Assembly: GCA_025923075.1 (NCBI GenBank)
Contig: JAICGN010000003.1
Location: 26,823 to 90,822 of the forward strand
Reading direction: 5' to 3'
Origin: Chitinophagaceae bacterium
GTDB lineage: Bacteria; Bacteroidota; Bacteroidia; Chitinophagales; Chitinophagaceae
Length of the DNA: 64,000 nucleotides
Part shown: one piece after another, positions 8,975 to 17,032 of the stretch
Layout of the letters: each line of letters begins with the position of its first letter
How positions within the stretch are numbered: the stretch's first letter is position 1
Program-made: the position numbers and the translations under genes
The notes under the pieces: model-generated
What the model was told of the DNA's origin: nothing
Database searches by the model: none
The model's input: the letters and a program-made list of their open reading frames with translations, nothing else

Positions 8975-9679
8975 CTAAAGCGGTTTTAGTTTTATGTTCT
9001 TAAAAGCAACGCCGCCGCCATGATCCTGCAAGGCAATATGTCCGGATTTTGACATACCATAAGTTTTTACATCTTTCCACTTGCTGTTTGCTTTTGTTTG
9101 TTCCCATTCCGGCGACCATAGCTGGTAATCGACCACTTTGGTTCCATTTAGCCAATGCTCTACATGACCTTTGTTGATGATGATCTTAGTATGATTGTAT
9201 TCTCCTGCAGGTTTCACCGTTTTTGCCGAAGGCGCATTCATATCATAGTTAGCGCCGCTTAATTGTTTGTCTTGTAATTTTGCGGGATAACCGATATCAT
9301 CGATCAATTGGTATTCCGGCCCGGATTCATAACTGGCGCCGTTCTCTTCTGTCACCATATAAATTATGCCGCTGTTCTTCTTTGGCGAGATCTTCCAATC
9401 GATCAGTAATTCATAGTTCTCATACATACTATTTGTGATCAGGTCGGCTCTTTTTGTGACGCCCTCGTCCTTACAATAAAGTTCACCGTTCCTTACATCC
9501 CACCCCTGTGACTCCTTGTTTTTGTAGGTACGCCACCCATTCATGCTGGTTCCATCAAATAACAAAACCCAACCTTCTTTTTTTTCCTTTTCGGAAAGTG
9601 TGTTTTCTTTTTGTTTATTGTTTGTCATAAATGACATTGTTAATACCACAGTTGAAATAAATAATAACGCTTTTTTCAT
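8975..9679 (-). CDS. DUF1080 protein, 3-keto-disaccharide hydrolase family
   Basis: A secreted or periplasmic protein with one DUF1080 (concanavalin-like) domain after a signal peptide, MKKALLFISTVVLTMSFMTNN. Family members cleave 3-keto-glycosides that have been oxidised by a partner oxidoreductase. Typical motifs are GWVLLFDGTSMNGWRTY near the start, NYELLIDWKISPKKNSGIIY, the YQLIDD stretch and a C-terminal SGHIALQDHGGGVAFKNIKLKPL. The ATG at 9679 is chosen because it begins the signal peptide and avoids an overlap with the upstream gene. It follows a Tat-type Gfo/Idh gene by 10 bases, and the pairing supports a 3-keto-sugar pathway. Confidence 0.88.
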   Translation of the reverse strand: MKKALLFISTVVLTMSFMTNNKQKENTLSEKEKKEGWVLLFDGTSMNGWRTYKNKESQGWDVRNGELYCKDEGVTKRADLITNSMYENYELLIDWKISPKKNSGIIYMVTEENGASYESGPEYQLIDDIGYPAKLQDKQLSGANYDMNAPSAKTVKPAGEYNHTKIIINKGHVEHWLNGTKVVDYQLWSPEWEQTKANSKWKDVKTYGMSKSGHIALQDHGGGVAFKNIKLKPL

Positions 9680-9689
9680 GTTATATTTT

Positions 9690-11039
9690 TTAAGCAAGCA
9701 ATTTTAAATTGAGTGGATCCCATTTGATTGGTTTTCCCTGGAAGTAGCTGTCGTTACATAACAAGGCAGGTGCGGCAGCACGATAACCAAACAAAGCATC
9801 TTCGATGGCCGGCTTTCCTTCACGCACCGCTTTTATCCAATTATAAAGATGATCATAATGGGCGCCCTTGTACCCATCCTGAACTTTGAAGACTGTTGTA
9901 TCAGGTTCTTTTATTTTTTTACGATCATAATCCGCAGCATACTGTTTTGCCTTTAATACCTGGGCATAATTATCTGGAGGATAAGAAAAGTTCTTTGTTA
10001 ACGTTACATCATTCCAGTCGACAAGCATCGAACCTTCGTTACCTACCATTCGGAAGTAAGATCCGTCCTTAGTGCTGTCTACAAAATTCACTCTTAGTGA
10101 TAAATTAAATGCCGGATGCTTACCTGTTTGCGGATAATCGAACATGCCCAACATAATATCCGGGACGTCACGACCATCTTTCCAATAACGAAGACCACCG
10201 GTTGACATAATTCTTGTCGGTCCCATTGAACTGATAATATAATGTAAACTTGATATCAGGTGAACAAACAGGTCGCCGCAAACACCCGTGCCATAATCTT
10301 TGAAACAGCGCCACCGGAAAAATCGTTTTGGATCATAAGGAAGTTGCGGTTTATCCTTTAAAAATCTTTTCCAGTCAACATTTTTTTCTGAAGCATTGTC
10401 TGGCAAATTATATTGCCATGCACCACCCGGGGTATTGCGTGCCCAAAATCCTTCTACATAATTTAATTGTCCGATTGCGCCGGATTCAAATAATTCTTTT
10501 GCTTTTTCATTGCCAACAGAACTCATTCCCTGGCTTCCTACCTGCAAAACCTTACCACTACGTTTTTGTGCATCCACCACTGCCTGCCCTTCATTTATTT
10601 GCTGCACCATAGGTTTTTCAACATAGACATGTTTGCCGCTGTTTAATGCGTCAACCGCAATATCTCTATGCCAGTGGTCAGGTGTACCAATGATAACGGC
10701 ATCAATATCTTTTCTCACCAATATTTCTTTGTAATCTCTTGTTGTAAAAATATCGGAACCGAAATTCTTTTTGGCCTCATCCAGTCTTGGATCGAACAGA
10801 TCGCAGGCCGCAACAATTTTTACTCCCGGTATTGTTTTCGCTGTTTGTGCGTCTGCAGTGCCCATACCACCAGCACCAATCAACGCAACCTCGATATCAT
10901 CATTAGCACCATAATAATCCCGAAGCTTCAACGCCTCATTTTTTTCATTAACTGAGCCCTTTATTATATGCGGTACCGAAGCGGCAAGAGCTGTGCCTGC
11001 GATACCCTTGATAAATTTGCGGCGAGAATCGTTTCCCAT
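9690..11039 (-). CDS. Tat-exported Gfo/Idh/MocA oxidoreductase
   Basis: A 449-residue NAD(P)-dependent oxidoreductase with a twin-arginine signal at its N-terminus (SRRKFIKGIAGTALAASVPHI), so it is exported folded with its cofactor. The Rossmann core has ALIGAGGMGTADAQ, the AVIIGTPDHWHRD strand and the catalytic VEKPM motif. Mid-protein is a GFO domain with YGTGVCGDLFVHLISSLHYI. A tatC gene lies at 40539 in this window. It is followed by a DUF1080 hydrolase, and together they suggest extracytoplasmic 3-keto-glycoside processing. The sugar is not identifiable from sequence. Confidence 0.88.
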   Translation of the reverse strand: MGNDSRRKFIKGIAGTALAASVPHIIKGSVNEKNEALKLRDYYGANDDIEVALIGAGGMGTADAQTAKTIPGVKIVAACDLFDPRLDEAKKNFGSDIFTTRDYKEILVRKDIDAVIIGTPDHWHRDIAVDALNSGKHVYVEKPMVQQINEGQAVVDAQKRSGKVLQVGSQGMSSVGNEKAKELFESGAIGQLNYVEGFWARNTPGGAWQYNLPDNASEKNVDWKRFLKDKPQLPYDPKRFFRWRCFKDYGTGVCGDLFVHLISSLHYIISSMGPTRIMSTGGLRYWKDGRDVPDIMLGMFDYPQTGKHPAFNLSLRVNFVDSTKDGSYFRMVGNEGSMLVDWNDVTLTKNFSYPPDNYAQVLKAKQYAADYDRKKIKEPDTTVFKVQDGYKGAHYDHLYNWIKAVREGKPAIEDALFGYRAAAPALLCNDSYFQGKPIKWDPLNLKLLA

Positions 11040-11128
11040 ATTCTTTATGTGGTTAAAACAGCAAAGAAAGTTACATTAAAAATCAAAAGATGGTTGAATT
11101 TTATTCCATATCTCGAAAAATCATATTG

Positions 11129-11158
11129 TTTGGCATCAATATTTCAATCGTAAATTTG
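11129..11158 (+). promoter_or_regulatory. Bacteroidota-type promoter for superoxide dismutase
   Basis: TTTG at 11129-11132 and TAAATTTG at 11151-11158 are separated by 18 bases. This is a complete match to the Bacteroidota primary sigma consensus (TTTG at -33, TAnnTTTG at -7). Transcription would begin near 11165, leaving a leader of about 37 bases before the ATG at 11202. Confidence 0.75.
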
Positions 11159-11201
11159 TTGTCCGGTAAAACATTAAATCACAAGATTAAATCTTAATCG
11201 T

Positions 11202-11825
11202 ATGGCATTTACATTAGCTCCGCTTCCATTTGCACATGACGCATTGGAACCCCATATTGACACGACGACCATGCAAATACATCATGGTAAACACCACCAG
11301 GCGTATGTGGATAACCTGAACAAAGCAATCGCTGGTACAGAGCATGAAAACAAAAGCCTGGAAGAATTGATGAAAAGTGCAGGCAAGATTTCCCCGGCTG
11401 TTCGCAATAATGGCGGGGGCCATTGGAATCATACTTTCTTTTGGGAAACCCTGGATGAGAACGGTGGCAGCATGCCTGCCGGCGATTTAGCGAAGGCAGT
11501 TCATGATACATTTGGAACATTCGAAGTATTTAAAGAGAAATTTGCCAATGCCGCCATGACTAGATTTGGCAGTGGGTGGGCCTGGCTGATTGTGAAAGAT
11601 GGTAAGCTTGAGATCACTTCAACCCCTAACCAGGATAATCCATTGATGGATGTTGCAGAAGTAAAAGGAACTCCAATCCTTGGTGTGGACGTCTGGGAAC
11701 ACGCTTATTATTTGAAATACCAAAATCGCCGTGCTGAATATCTGGCCGCATTTTGGAATGTGGTGGATTGGAAGAAAGTGGCCGATCGATATGAAAAGGC
11801 GATGCCGAAAGTGAAAGCGAACTGA
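11202..11825 (+). CDS. sodA: Superoxide dismutase, Fe/Mn family (Mn-like)
   Basis: Converts superoxide to peroxide and oxygen. Metal ligands are His27 (QIHHGKHHQ), His77 (HWNHTFFW), Asp163 and His167 (DVWEHAYY). The segment NNGGGHWNH and the later [10 protein letters not shown] resemble manganese enzymes more than iron enzymes, so Mn or dual metal use is inferred; metal choice is not certain from sequence. The length (207 residues) is standard and there is no signal peptide, so it is cytosolic. A strong promoter match lies just upstream, and a GC-rich inverted repeat follows the gene. Confidence 0.95.
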   Translation: MAFTLAPLPFAHDALEPHIDTTTMQIHHGKHHQAYVDNLNKAIAGTEHENKSLEELMKSAGKISPAVRNNGGGHWNHTFFWETLDENGGSMPAGDLAKAVHDTFGTFEVFKEKFANAAMTRFGSGWAWLIVKDGKLEITSTPNQDNPLMDVAEVKGTPILGVDVWEHAYYLKYQNRRAEYLAAFWNVVDWKKVADRYEKAMPKVKAN

Positions 11826-11848
11826 TATATGTTTTTATAATTTTTTAA

Positions 11849-11890
11849 CCGTAGGGACGCGTGGGTGATACATTCACTGCGCCTCTACGG
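11849..11890. repeat. Inverted repeat after the superoxide dismutase gene
   Basis: CCGTAG and CTACGG arms enclose about 30 bases between the superoxide dismutase and regulator genes. The element could act as a weak terminator or be a dispersed palindrome; there is no clean T-tract. Confidence 0.45.
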
Positions 11891-11912
11891 TCATTTATTT
11901 TAAATTTGGAAG

Positions 11913-12503
11913 ATGTACGACCTCATCCTCAAAAACATTGCTCGGTTTATAACGCTCACCCCGGAAGAAGAACAATATTTTACTTCGCTTCTTAAAGTAA
12001 AAAAATTAAGAAAAAAACAATACTTATTGCAGGAAGGCGACATCACCCGTCATGAATATTTTGTAAACAAAGGATGTCTGCGTACTTACACCATTGATGA
12101 AAAGGGACAGGAACATATTATCCAGTTTGCTATTGAAGACTGGTGGACAGGGGATATGTACAGTTTTTTGACACAAACTCCGGCACGTTATACAATCGAT
12201 GCAATTGAGGATTCAGAATTACTTTGCCTTGAAAAAAGTGCATTGGAAGAACTGTATATCAAAGTTCCGAAGTTTGAGAAATTTTTTCGTCATCTCTTAC
12301 AAAACGCATTTATCTCATTACAGGAACGAGTAATTGGTAATCTTAGCCAGCCAGCCGACGAACGCTACTGTACCTTTATTACAAAATATGCTGATATGGA
12401 AAAACGATTACCGCTGAAACAAATAGCCAGCTACCTTGGTATTACTCCAGAATCGCTTAGCCGCATACGAAGCAATTACATAAAGACAAACAAAACCGCT
12501 TAA
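11913..12503 (+). CDS. Crp/Fnr-family transcriptional regulator
   Basis: A 196-residue regulator of the short Bacteroidota Crp-like type. The first 115 residues form the cyclic-nucleotide-binding beta roll (KKQYLLQEGDITRHEYFVNKGCLRTY). A long connecting helix follows, then a helix-turn-helix near the C-terminus (LPLKQIASYLGITPESLSRIRSNY). Effector-binding residues of classical CRP are not evident, so the ligand is unknown. It is followed 82 bases later by a SnoaL-like gene, a frequent pairing for these regulators. A TAAATTTG word ends 4 bases before the ATG and is too close to be its promoter unless the mRNA is leaderless. Confidence 0.9.
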   Translation: MYDLILKNIARFITLTPEEEQYFTSLLKVKKLRKKQYLLQEGDITRHEYFVNKGCLRTYTIDEKGQEHIIQFAIEDWWTGDMYSFLTQTPARYTIDAIEDSELLCLEKSALEELYIKVPKFEKFFRHLLQNAFISLQERVIGNLSQPADERYCTFITKYADMEKRLPLKQIASYLGITPESLSRIRSNYIKTNKTA

Positions 12504-12585
12504 CACAGGTCAAGCTGATTTCTTTGCCTGCATCAATGGAAGCAGGCCTTGACTCGTTGCAACTTTACATTCTAAAATAAAAGTT

Positions 12586-12939
12586 ATGCAAACGATCAAA
12601 GAAAAAATTAATCATTTGAATCAGCTGATACTTGAAGGCAAAGCCCTTGAAGGATTCGATCTCTACTACGATGATGAAGTTGTAATGCAGGAAAACGAAA
12701 ACCCGGCTACTATTGGTAAAGAATCAAATCGCCGAAGAGAAATTGATTTCTTTGGCAGCATCACTGAGTTTCGCGGAGCTAAAGCATTAGACGTTGCAGT
12801 AGGAGAAAACATAAGCTACGTAAAATGGCATTTCGATTATACGCACAAAGATTGGGGCGTACGAAAATATACACAGGTGTCAGCACAGCATTGGAAAGAT
12901 GGTAAGATCGTAAAAGAACAATTTTTCTACGGTGGATAA
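12586..12939 (+). CDS. SnoaL-like (NTF2-fold) protein
   Basis: A 117-residue single-domain protein of the NTF2/SnoaL fold: helix MQTIKEKINHLNQLILEG, then DLYYDDEVVMQENENPATIGKESNRR, then beta strands ending in QHWKDGKIVKEQFFYGG. Such proteins are small ligand-binding or isomerase-like scaffolds; no catalytic residue can be assigned with confidence. It is downstream of a Crp-type regulator and may be controlled by it. A bidirectional terminator hairpin follows. Confidence 0.75.
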   Translation: MQTIKEKINHLNQLILEGKALEGFDLYYDDEVVMQENENPATIGKESNRRREIDFFGSITEFRGAKALDVAVGENISYVKWHFDYTHKDWGVRKYTQVSAQHWKDGKIVKEQFFYGG

Positions 12940-12957
12940 TAAATCGTCATTTTAAAT

Positions 12958-12985
12958 AAAAGGGGTTTATGAACAAAGCCCTTTT
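12958..12985. terminator. Bidirectional intrinsic terminator
   Basis: An 11-base-pair stem with one mismatch (arms 12958-12968 and 12975-12985, loop ATGAAC) has A-rich and T-rich flanks on both sides. It lies between the convergent SnoaL-like gene and the response regulator and suits both. Confidence 0.7.
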
Positions 12986-12991
12986 CCTAAC

Positions 12992-13618
12992 CTATTTTCG
13001 GGGATCATTCAGCCTGTTGATTGCCTCCACTTTATTTCTTACATGGAGCTTTGTATAAATATTTTTTAGATGGCTTTTCACCGTATAGTTGCTTAATGAC
13101 AGCTGATCGGATATTTCCTTAACCAAAAGTCCTTCAGCCACCAGGTTCAGCACCTCGTTTTCTCTTGATGTGAGCTCTGCCAGATGATGAGCTACAAGTT
13201 TTTCATGAAATGTAGATAGTACCTTCTTTGCAATATACCGGCTCATTGGCGCCCCGCCCCGCTGCAATTCTTCGAGCGATTCAATAATTTCGGATGGCAT
13301 AGCATCTTTCAATAAATATCCGCAGGCGCCATTTTTTATGGCGCTGAAAACATAATCGTCGCTATCATAATAGGAGCAGACCATGCAAAGCAGATCGGGT
13401 ACCGCATTTTTCAATTCTTTGATTAGCTCAACACCACTCTTACCCGGAAGTTTGATATCGACAATAGCAATATCGGGAGGTTGTTTTATTATTAGCGGAA
13501 GTGCTTCTTCTGCAGAAGCGCAACTGGACATAACTTCAAAATTCTTCGAGTTGCGTATTAAAACTTCAAGAGCAGACCTGAAATGCGGATCATCTTCTAT
13601 AATAGAAACGGTAGTCAA
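12992..13618 (-). CDS. NarL/FixJ-family response regulator
   Basis: A two-component regulator with an N-terminal receiver domain (VSIIEDDPHF acidic pair, phospho-acceptor Asp in IAIVDIKLPG, Lys in YLLKDAMPS) and a C-terminal LuxR-type helix-turn-helix (LTSRENEVLNLVAEGLLVKEISDQL...TVKSHLKNIYTKL). The start is a TTG at 13618: an in-frame stop lies two codons upstream and no ATG precedes the first receiver strand. No histidine kinase is adjacent, so it is an orphan in this window. Its targets are unknown. Confidence 0.9.
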   Translation of the reverse strand: MTTVSIIEDDPHFRSALEVLIRNSKNFEVMSSCASAEEALPLIIKQPPDIAIVDIKLPGKSGVELIKELKNAVPDLLCMVCSYYDSDDYVFSAIKNGACGYLLKDAMPSEIIESLEELQRGGAPMSRYIAKKVLSTFHEKLVAHHLAELTSRENEVLNLVAEGLLVKEISDQLSLSNYTVKSHLKNIYTKLHVRNKVEAINRLNDPRK

Positions 13619-13690
13619 AGCCTTAGTTTATAGAATACAAGATAGTTATTTATCAATGAATGTATACCCGGTATAAAAACGGTATTTTAT

Positions 13691-13921
13691 TCATGGTACC
13701 GGGTCATAGCCACTGCCTCCCCAGGGATGGCAACGTGAAATTCTTTTGATAGCCAGCCACATTCCTTTGAATACGCCGTGCTTTTTTAATGCTTCTGCAG
13801 CATAGTGCGAGCATGAAGGAGTAAACCTGCATTTAGGGCCAAGTATAGGAGAAATGACCCATTGATAAATTTTTATCAATGCAATAAACGGGAGACTAAG
13901 AATTCTGAGAAATGCTTTCAT
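13691..13921 (-). CDS. yidD: Membrane protein insertion efficiency factor YidD
   Basis: A small protein (76 residues) that helps YidC-dependent membrane protein insertion. The family signature is complete: [27 protein letters not shown], then [24 protein letters not shown], with three conserved Cys. The N-terminal amphipathic segment would attach it to the inner face of the membrane. It overlaps the end of rnpA by 26 bases, suggesting translational coupling. The usual partner yidC is not next to it here. Confidence 0.95.
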   Translation of the reverse strand: MKAFLRILSLPFIALIKIYQWVISPILGPKCRFTPSCSHYAAEALKKHGVFKGMWLAIKRISRCHPWGGSGYDPVP

Positions 13922-14315
13922 CTATTGTATCAACTAACTTTTTCAAAGCTACATTTACTTTATCTTTCACCATTGCAAAATCGGGAAGCTCTTTACCTGT
14001 ATAAATAAAAAAAACATTTAACTGTTTTACGGATGCTTTTACCTTTTCCTCTAATGCATTTTTCTGCAAACGCCAGGCTTCTTTCGTGAGTCTTTTAATC
14101 CGGTTTCGCTCAACTGCTTTCTTAAAATTTTTTGAACTGGCGCCAACTCCAAATTGAAGCAGGCTTCTTTCCTTGCCCGCTGACAACTCACTATTCAAAA
14201 TAAAATAAACCCTGAACGGCGTAACTACAAAACTCTTTCCTGTATCAAACAACTGCTCGATCAGCTTCCGGCTTTTTAGCCTTTCATCTTTTCCAAGTGT
14301 GAATTGTTTTGACAT
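13896..14315 (-). CDS. rnpA: Ribonuclease P protein component
   Basis: The protein subunit of RNase P, which trims the 5' leader of tRNA precursors. Signature features are [25 protein letters not shown] at the start, a central strand with FRVYFIL, and the basic RNP motif [19 protein letters not shown]. The ATG at 14315 begins [13 protein letters not shown], the normal family N-terminus; an in-frame upstream start at 14369 would add 18 residues encoded across a hairpin and is rejected. It lies downstream of rpmH, separated by a hairpin with a T-rich tail, and its 3' end overlaps yidD. Confidence 0.95.
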   Translation of the reverse strand: MSKQFTLGKDERLKSRKLIEQLFDTGKSFVVTPFRVYFILNSELSAGKERSLLQFGVGASSKNFKKAVERNRIKRLTKEAWRLQKNALEEKVKASVKQLNVFFIYTGKELPDFAMVKDKVNVALKKLVDTIDESISQNS

Positions 14316-14327
14316 TTCACAAAATAA

Positions 14328-14348
14328 AATAGCCCTAAAAGGGCTATT
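14328..14348 (-). terminator. Attenuator-like hairpin between rpmH and rnpA
   Basis: AATAGCCC (14328-14335) pairs with GGGCTATT (14341-14348), an 8-9 base-pair stem. On the minus strand it is followed by TTATTTTG and then the rnpA start. It would terminate most rpmH transcripts and let some continue into rnpA, matching the different amounts needed of L34 and RNase P protein. Confidence 0.6.
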
Positions 14349-14370
14349 CAAAATATTTATGATCTTCAAA

Positions 14371-14397
14371 AGCCCCCTTTAGGGGGTTTGGGGGTTT
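14371..14397. repeat. GC-rich palindromic repeat, copy near rnpA
   Basis: The element has CCCCC-TTTA-GGGGG followed by TTTGGGGG. It resembles the element inside asnB at 50319-50352 in composition and order (C-run, short loop, G-run, TTTG, G-run). Here it lies between rpmH and rnpA. Confidence 0.6.
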
Positions 14398-14398
14398 A

Positions 14399-14563
14399 TT
14401 ATTTAGCTTTCCTTTCGTCAGAAACTGTCAGCTTTTTGCGACCCTTCCTGCGGCGAGCTGATAATACTTTGCGGCCATCGGCAGTTTTCATGCGTTTACG
14501 AAAACCGTGCACCGACTTCCGGCGGCGTTTATGTGGCTGATAGGTTCTTTTTTTACCTGGCAT
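14399..14563 (-). CDS. rpmH: 50S ribosomal protein L34
   Basis: A 54-residue basic ribosomal protein. The translation begins [21 protein letters not shown], then [24 protein letters not shown], which is the nearly invariant L34 pattern, followed by a short Bacteroidota-type tail TVSDERKAK. It heads the rpmH-rnpA-yidD run on the minus strand. The start ATG is at 14563. A perfect hairpin at 14590-14606 lies just upstream and may belong to the leader. Confidence 0.97.
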   Translation of the reverse strand: MPGKKRTYQPHKRRRKSVHGFRKRMKTADGRKVLSARRRKGRKKLTVSDERKAK

Positions 14564-14589
14564 AATCTTATTTTTTTCCTTTTAAAATG

Positions 14590-14606
14590 TCTCGCCTTAG
14601 GCGAGA
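14590..14606. repeat. Palindrome with CGCCTTAGGCG core
   Basis: TCTCGCC and GGCGAGA arms with a TTA loop. The core matches, as a reverse complement, the palindrome at 52149-52165. It sits in the rpmH leader. Confidence 0.6.
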
Positions 14607-14786
14607 AGACACGGGATATTTAGTTCATCCAGCGGGAACACCACTTCCCACTGTTTGTGAAAGGACGGCAAAGGTAGGGGTTGAAATGCAGATTTAGGTT
14701 CCACATTCTAGATTTTTATGTGGCGACTATTTAACCCCGTTGATAATTACTGTTAATGCATAGCCTGCGCTGAAGAAGCGAAGAAT

Positions 14787-15647
14787 TCAACCTCCAGTTC
14801 CCTGAACGTCAAAGTTTTTGGCCTCGAGATCAACATGAATAGACCTTATTTCTGCACCGTAAAAATTCGCTGCATGCCTGTCAAAATCGTCCGCCGAATC
14901 AGTGGTATAGAAATGACGGCTTCCACCAAGGGTTAGCTTTTTTTCCGTTTCAGGATGCCGTTGCAGGTAATCTCCCAAACTGTTGGCTACAATCTGACCC
15001 TGCGATAAAATTTTTATATCAGCGGGTGTAAACTCCCTGATCTTATCATGTAGCAATGGATAATGTGTACATGCCAGTAAAATTGTATCGATCACCGGAG
15101 ATTGGTCAAGTAATTGATTAATGTACTTCTTGATAAAAAAGTCAGCGCCGTGTGTGTCGTATTCTTCATTCTCCACCAGCGGAACCCACATGGGGCATGC
15201 CTGCTGAAATACTTTCACGTCAGGAAAAAACTTCTCGATCTCTATTACATAACTTTTAGAACTGACGGTGCCGGTAGTTGCCAGTATCCCAATACTCTTT
15301 GAATCTGAATAATTACCGATCACTTCTGTAGTTGGTCTTATTACACCAAGCACTCTTTTCTGCGGGTCAATTCCATTCAAATCATTTTGCTGAATTGTAC
15401 GCAAGGCCTTTGCAGATGCTGTGTTGCACGCCAGCACTACAAGCGGGCAACCCTGGCTGAAAAACCATTTTACACATTGCAAGGTGTAGCGGTATACAGT
15501 TTCAAAAGAACGCGGACCATATGGAGACCTTGCATTATCACCCAGGTAAATATAATCGTAGTGAGGGAGTTTGTTTACAATTTCTCTCATTACCGTTAGG
15601 CCGCCATAACCAGAATCAAAAATGCCAATAGGTATTGATGAAGCCAT
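14787..15647 (-). CDS. murI: Glutamate racemase
   Basis: Makes D-glutamate for peptidoglycan. Both catalytic Cys motifs are present: VLACNTASAKALR (first Cys near residue 73) and LLACTHYPLL (second near 185). The N-terminal IGIFDSGYGGLTVMREI with its conserved Asp and Ser and the YLGDNARSPYG motif are standard. Length (286 residues) is usual. It is the last gene of the envelope cluster, separated from the OmpH genes by a strong terminator, so it may have its own promoter. Confidence 0.95.
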   Translation of the reverse strand: MASSIPIGIFDSGYGGLTVMREIVNKLPHYDYIYLGDNARSPYGPRSFETVYRYTLQCVKWFFSQGCPLVVLACNTASAKALRTIQQNDLNGIDPQKRVLGVIRPTTEVIGNYSDSKSIGILATTGTVSSKSYVIEIEKFFPDVKVFQQACPMWVPLVENEEYDTHGADFFIKKYINQLLDQSPVIDTILLACTHYPLLHDKIREFTPADIKILSQGQIVANSLGDYLQRHPETEKKLTLGGSRHFYTTDSADDFDRHAANFYGAEIRSIHVDLEAKNFDVQGTGG

Positions 15648-15662
15648 AGTGCAAAAATAAAA

Positions 15663-15686
15663 GAGGCTGTTGTAAGCAACAGCCTC
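15663..15686 (-). terminator. Intrinsic terminator after the second OmpH gene
   Basis: GAGGCTGTTG and CAACAGCCTC form a perfect 10-base-pair stem with a 4-base loop. On the minus strand it is followed by TTTTATTTTT. It ends the ompH/bamA transcript just before murI. Confidence 0.85.
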
Positions 15687-15706
15687 TCTCGAATATTGTT
15701 TAGATA

Positions 15707-16264
15707 TTAATTATTGGTTTTCGCGGCTGGCTTGGTCGTAGACTGCGGATTAGTTGCCGTTGGTAATTTTACCTTCAGCTTTTCTGCAACCAATGGCAGC
15801 AAATTATCTACAGGTGGCCCTACCAGCAATGCTTCCCTGTTAAATACATAGTTGTATCCCTTTTCTTTTGCTACGTCATCAATTGCTTTTAACACTTTAT
15901 CATATACTGGCTGTAAAAGGGCGTTTTGTTTTGCTTCAATAAGCTGTTGAGCGGATGCTTGCCAATTTTGTAACTCACCAAGGTAATCGGCTCTTTGTCT
16001 TGCTGCTTGCTGGCGTACTACTGATGTTTGCTTCGCTGAATCAGTCGCAATGCTATCATAATATTGATATTGACTCAAAAGATAATTATACGTTCTTGGT
16101 AAAGTATCGTTTTGATAGCTGAGCAGTAAAGTATCAATTTTCTTCAATTCGGGCATCAGGGATACCATTTCATCCACCCGGATAAACGCGAATTTGTTTT
16201 GCGCATGTACAGTGCCACTAACCAGGCCGGCAGCCAACACAAAAATTGCAATGATCTTTTTCAT
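15707..16264 (-). CDS. OmpH/Skp-family periplasmic chaperone, second copy
   Basis: A 185-residue secreted protein with signal peptide MKKIIAIFVLAAGLVSGTVHA. The middle is a long alpha-helical hairpin as in Skp, the chaperone that holds unfolded outer-membrane proteins. The N- and C-terminal beta segments (FAFIRVDEMVSLMPELKK and GYNYVFNREALLVGP) form the trimer body. The tail (TATNPQSTTKPAAKTNN) is low complexity. It follows another OmpH gene and bamA on the same strand, the classic outer-membrane assembly group. Confidence 0.88.
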   Translation of the reverse strand: MKKIIAIFVLAAGLVSGTVHAQNKFAFIRVDEMVSLMPELKKIDTLLLSYQNDTLPRTYNYLLSQYQYYDSIATDSAKQTSVVRQQAARQRADYLGELQNWQASAQQLIEAKQNALLQPVYDKVLKAIDDVAKEKGYNYVFNREALLVGPPVDNLLPLVAEKLKVKLPTATNPQSTTKPAAKTNN

Positions 16265-16360
16265 TTTGATTTACGTTATTGTTTTTTTATGAGTAATTTC
16301 TGAAGGTCAAAGTTGCCTGTTCAGAAATCTTTAACATTTAATGGCTACCGGATTTGCTGT

Positions 16361-16873
16361 TTATTTTATTCCCAATTCCCGTAGGACATCTTCACTCTTG
16401 TCCAATTTTGGGTCGGCAAAGATAACGGTAATTCCCTCACTTTTATCTAAAATAAAATCGTAGCTACGGGCCACTGCCATCTTCTGCACCGCATTGTAAA
16501 CCTTGTCCTGTACCGGCTTTACAAGCTCCTGTCTCTTCTTAAACAGATCGCCTTCAAAACCAAAGCGTTTACGCTGCAGGTCACGCAGTGTTTTTTCTTT
16601 ATTAAAAAGTTGATCTTCCCTTTTTTTCTTTAGCTCCTCACTCAGCATTACCTGCTCGGCTTCAAAATCCCGGTACATTTTATCCAATTCGACTTGCTGG
16701 CCGTCAATTTCTTTTTGCCAGCCCATAGCAATATCATTGAGTTTCTTTTGCGCCTCCGTATATTCCGGCAATTTGTCCAGAATATATTTGGTATCAATTA
16801 TGGCGTATTTCTGTGCATTAGCTGCAAAGCCTGCGAGCCATATGCTACACACTACAAGCAATACTTTTTTCAT
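16361..16873 (-). CDS. OmpH/Skp-family periplasmic chaperone, first copy
   Basis: A 170-residue secreted chaperone with signal peptide MKKVLLVVCSIWLAGFAANA. After cleavage the mature protein opens with QKYAIIDTKYILDKLPEYTEAQKK, a standard OmpH start. A charged coiled coil (about residues 45-125) forms the tentacles. The end, SYDFILDKSEGITVIFADPKLDKSEDVLREL, returns to the body domain. It is paralogous to the next gene downstream. A TAATTTTG -7 box lies upstream at 16897-16904. Confidence 0.9.
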   Translation of the reverse strand: MKKVLLVVCSIWLAGFAANAQKYAIIDTKYILDKLPEYTEAQKKLNDIAMGWQKEIDGQQVELDKMYRDFEAEQVMLSEELKKKREDQLFNKEKTLRDLQRKRFGFEGDLFKKRQELVKPVQDKVYNAVQKMAVARSYDFILDKSEGITVIFADPKLDKSEDVLRELGIK

Positions 16874-16896
16874 ATTAGAAATGTTTTAATGATGAA

Positions 16897-16904
16897 CAAA
16901 ATTA
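16897..16904 (-). promoter_or_regulatory. Possible -7 box for the OmpH pair
   Basis: On the minus strand this reads TAATTTTG, a full match to the TAnnTTTG box, 24 bases upstream of the first OmpH start. No good -33 element is seen at the expected distance, so confidence is limited. Confidence 0.4.
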
Positions 16905-16974
16905 CAGAACCTGCAGCTGAGTGACGCTTTGACAAGCTCAGGCCAAACTGCAAGTGCTGAATATTGGACGATAT

Positions 16975-16997
16975 GTTGAACGGAGCGTCGCAACGGA
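16975..16997. repeat. 23-base dispersed repeat, copy 1
   Basis: This stretch is identical over 23 bases to 61312-61334, beginning GTTGAACGGAGCG and ending GTCGCAACGGA. Both copies are intergenic and both are followed within a few bases by AAATAG. Confidence 0.75.
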
Positions 16998-17032
16998 AGT
17001 TAAATAGTAGTAATGAAGTTTGGTTAATAAAT

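Noticed and set aside
11901..11908. TAAATTTG just before the Crp-type regulator gene as a promoter
   Set aside because: It ends 4 bases before the ATG, leaving no leader, and no TTTG element is found at the right distance.
14570..14786. Replication origin near rpmH
   Set aside because: Only one weak DnaA-box-like word is seen and dnaA/dnaN are absent. No cluster of boxes.
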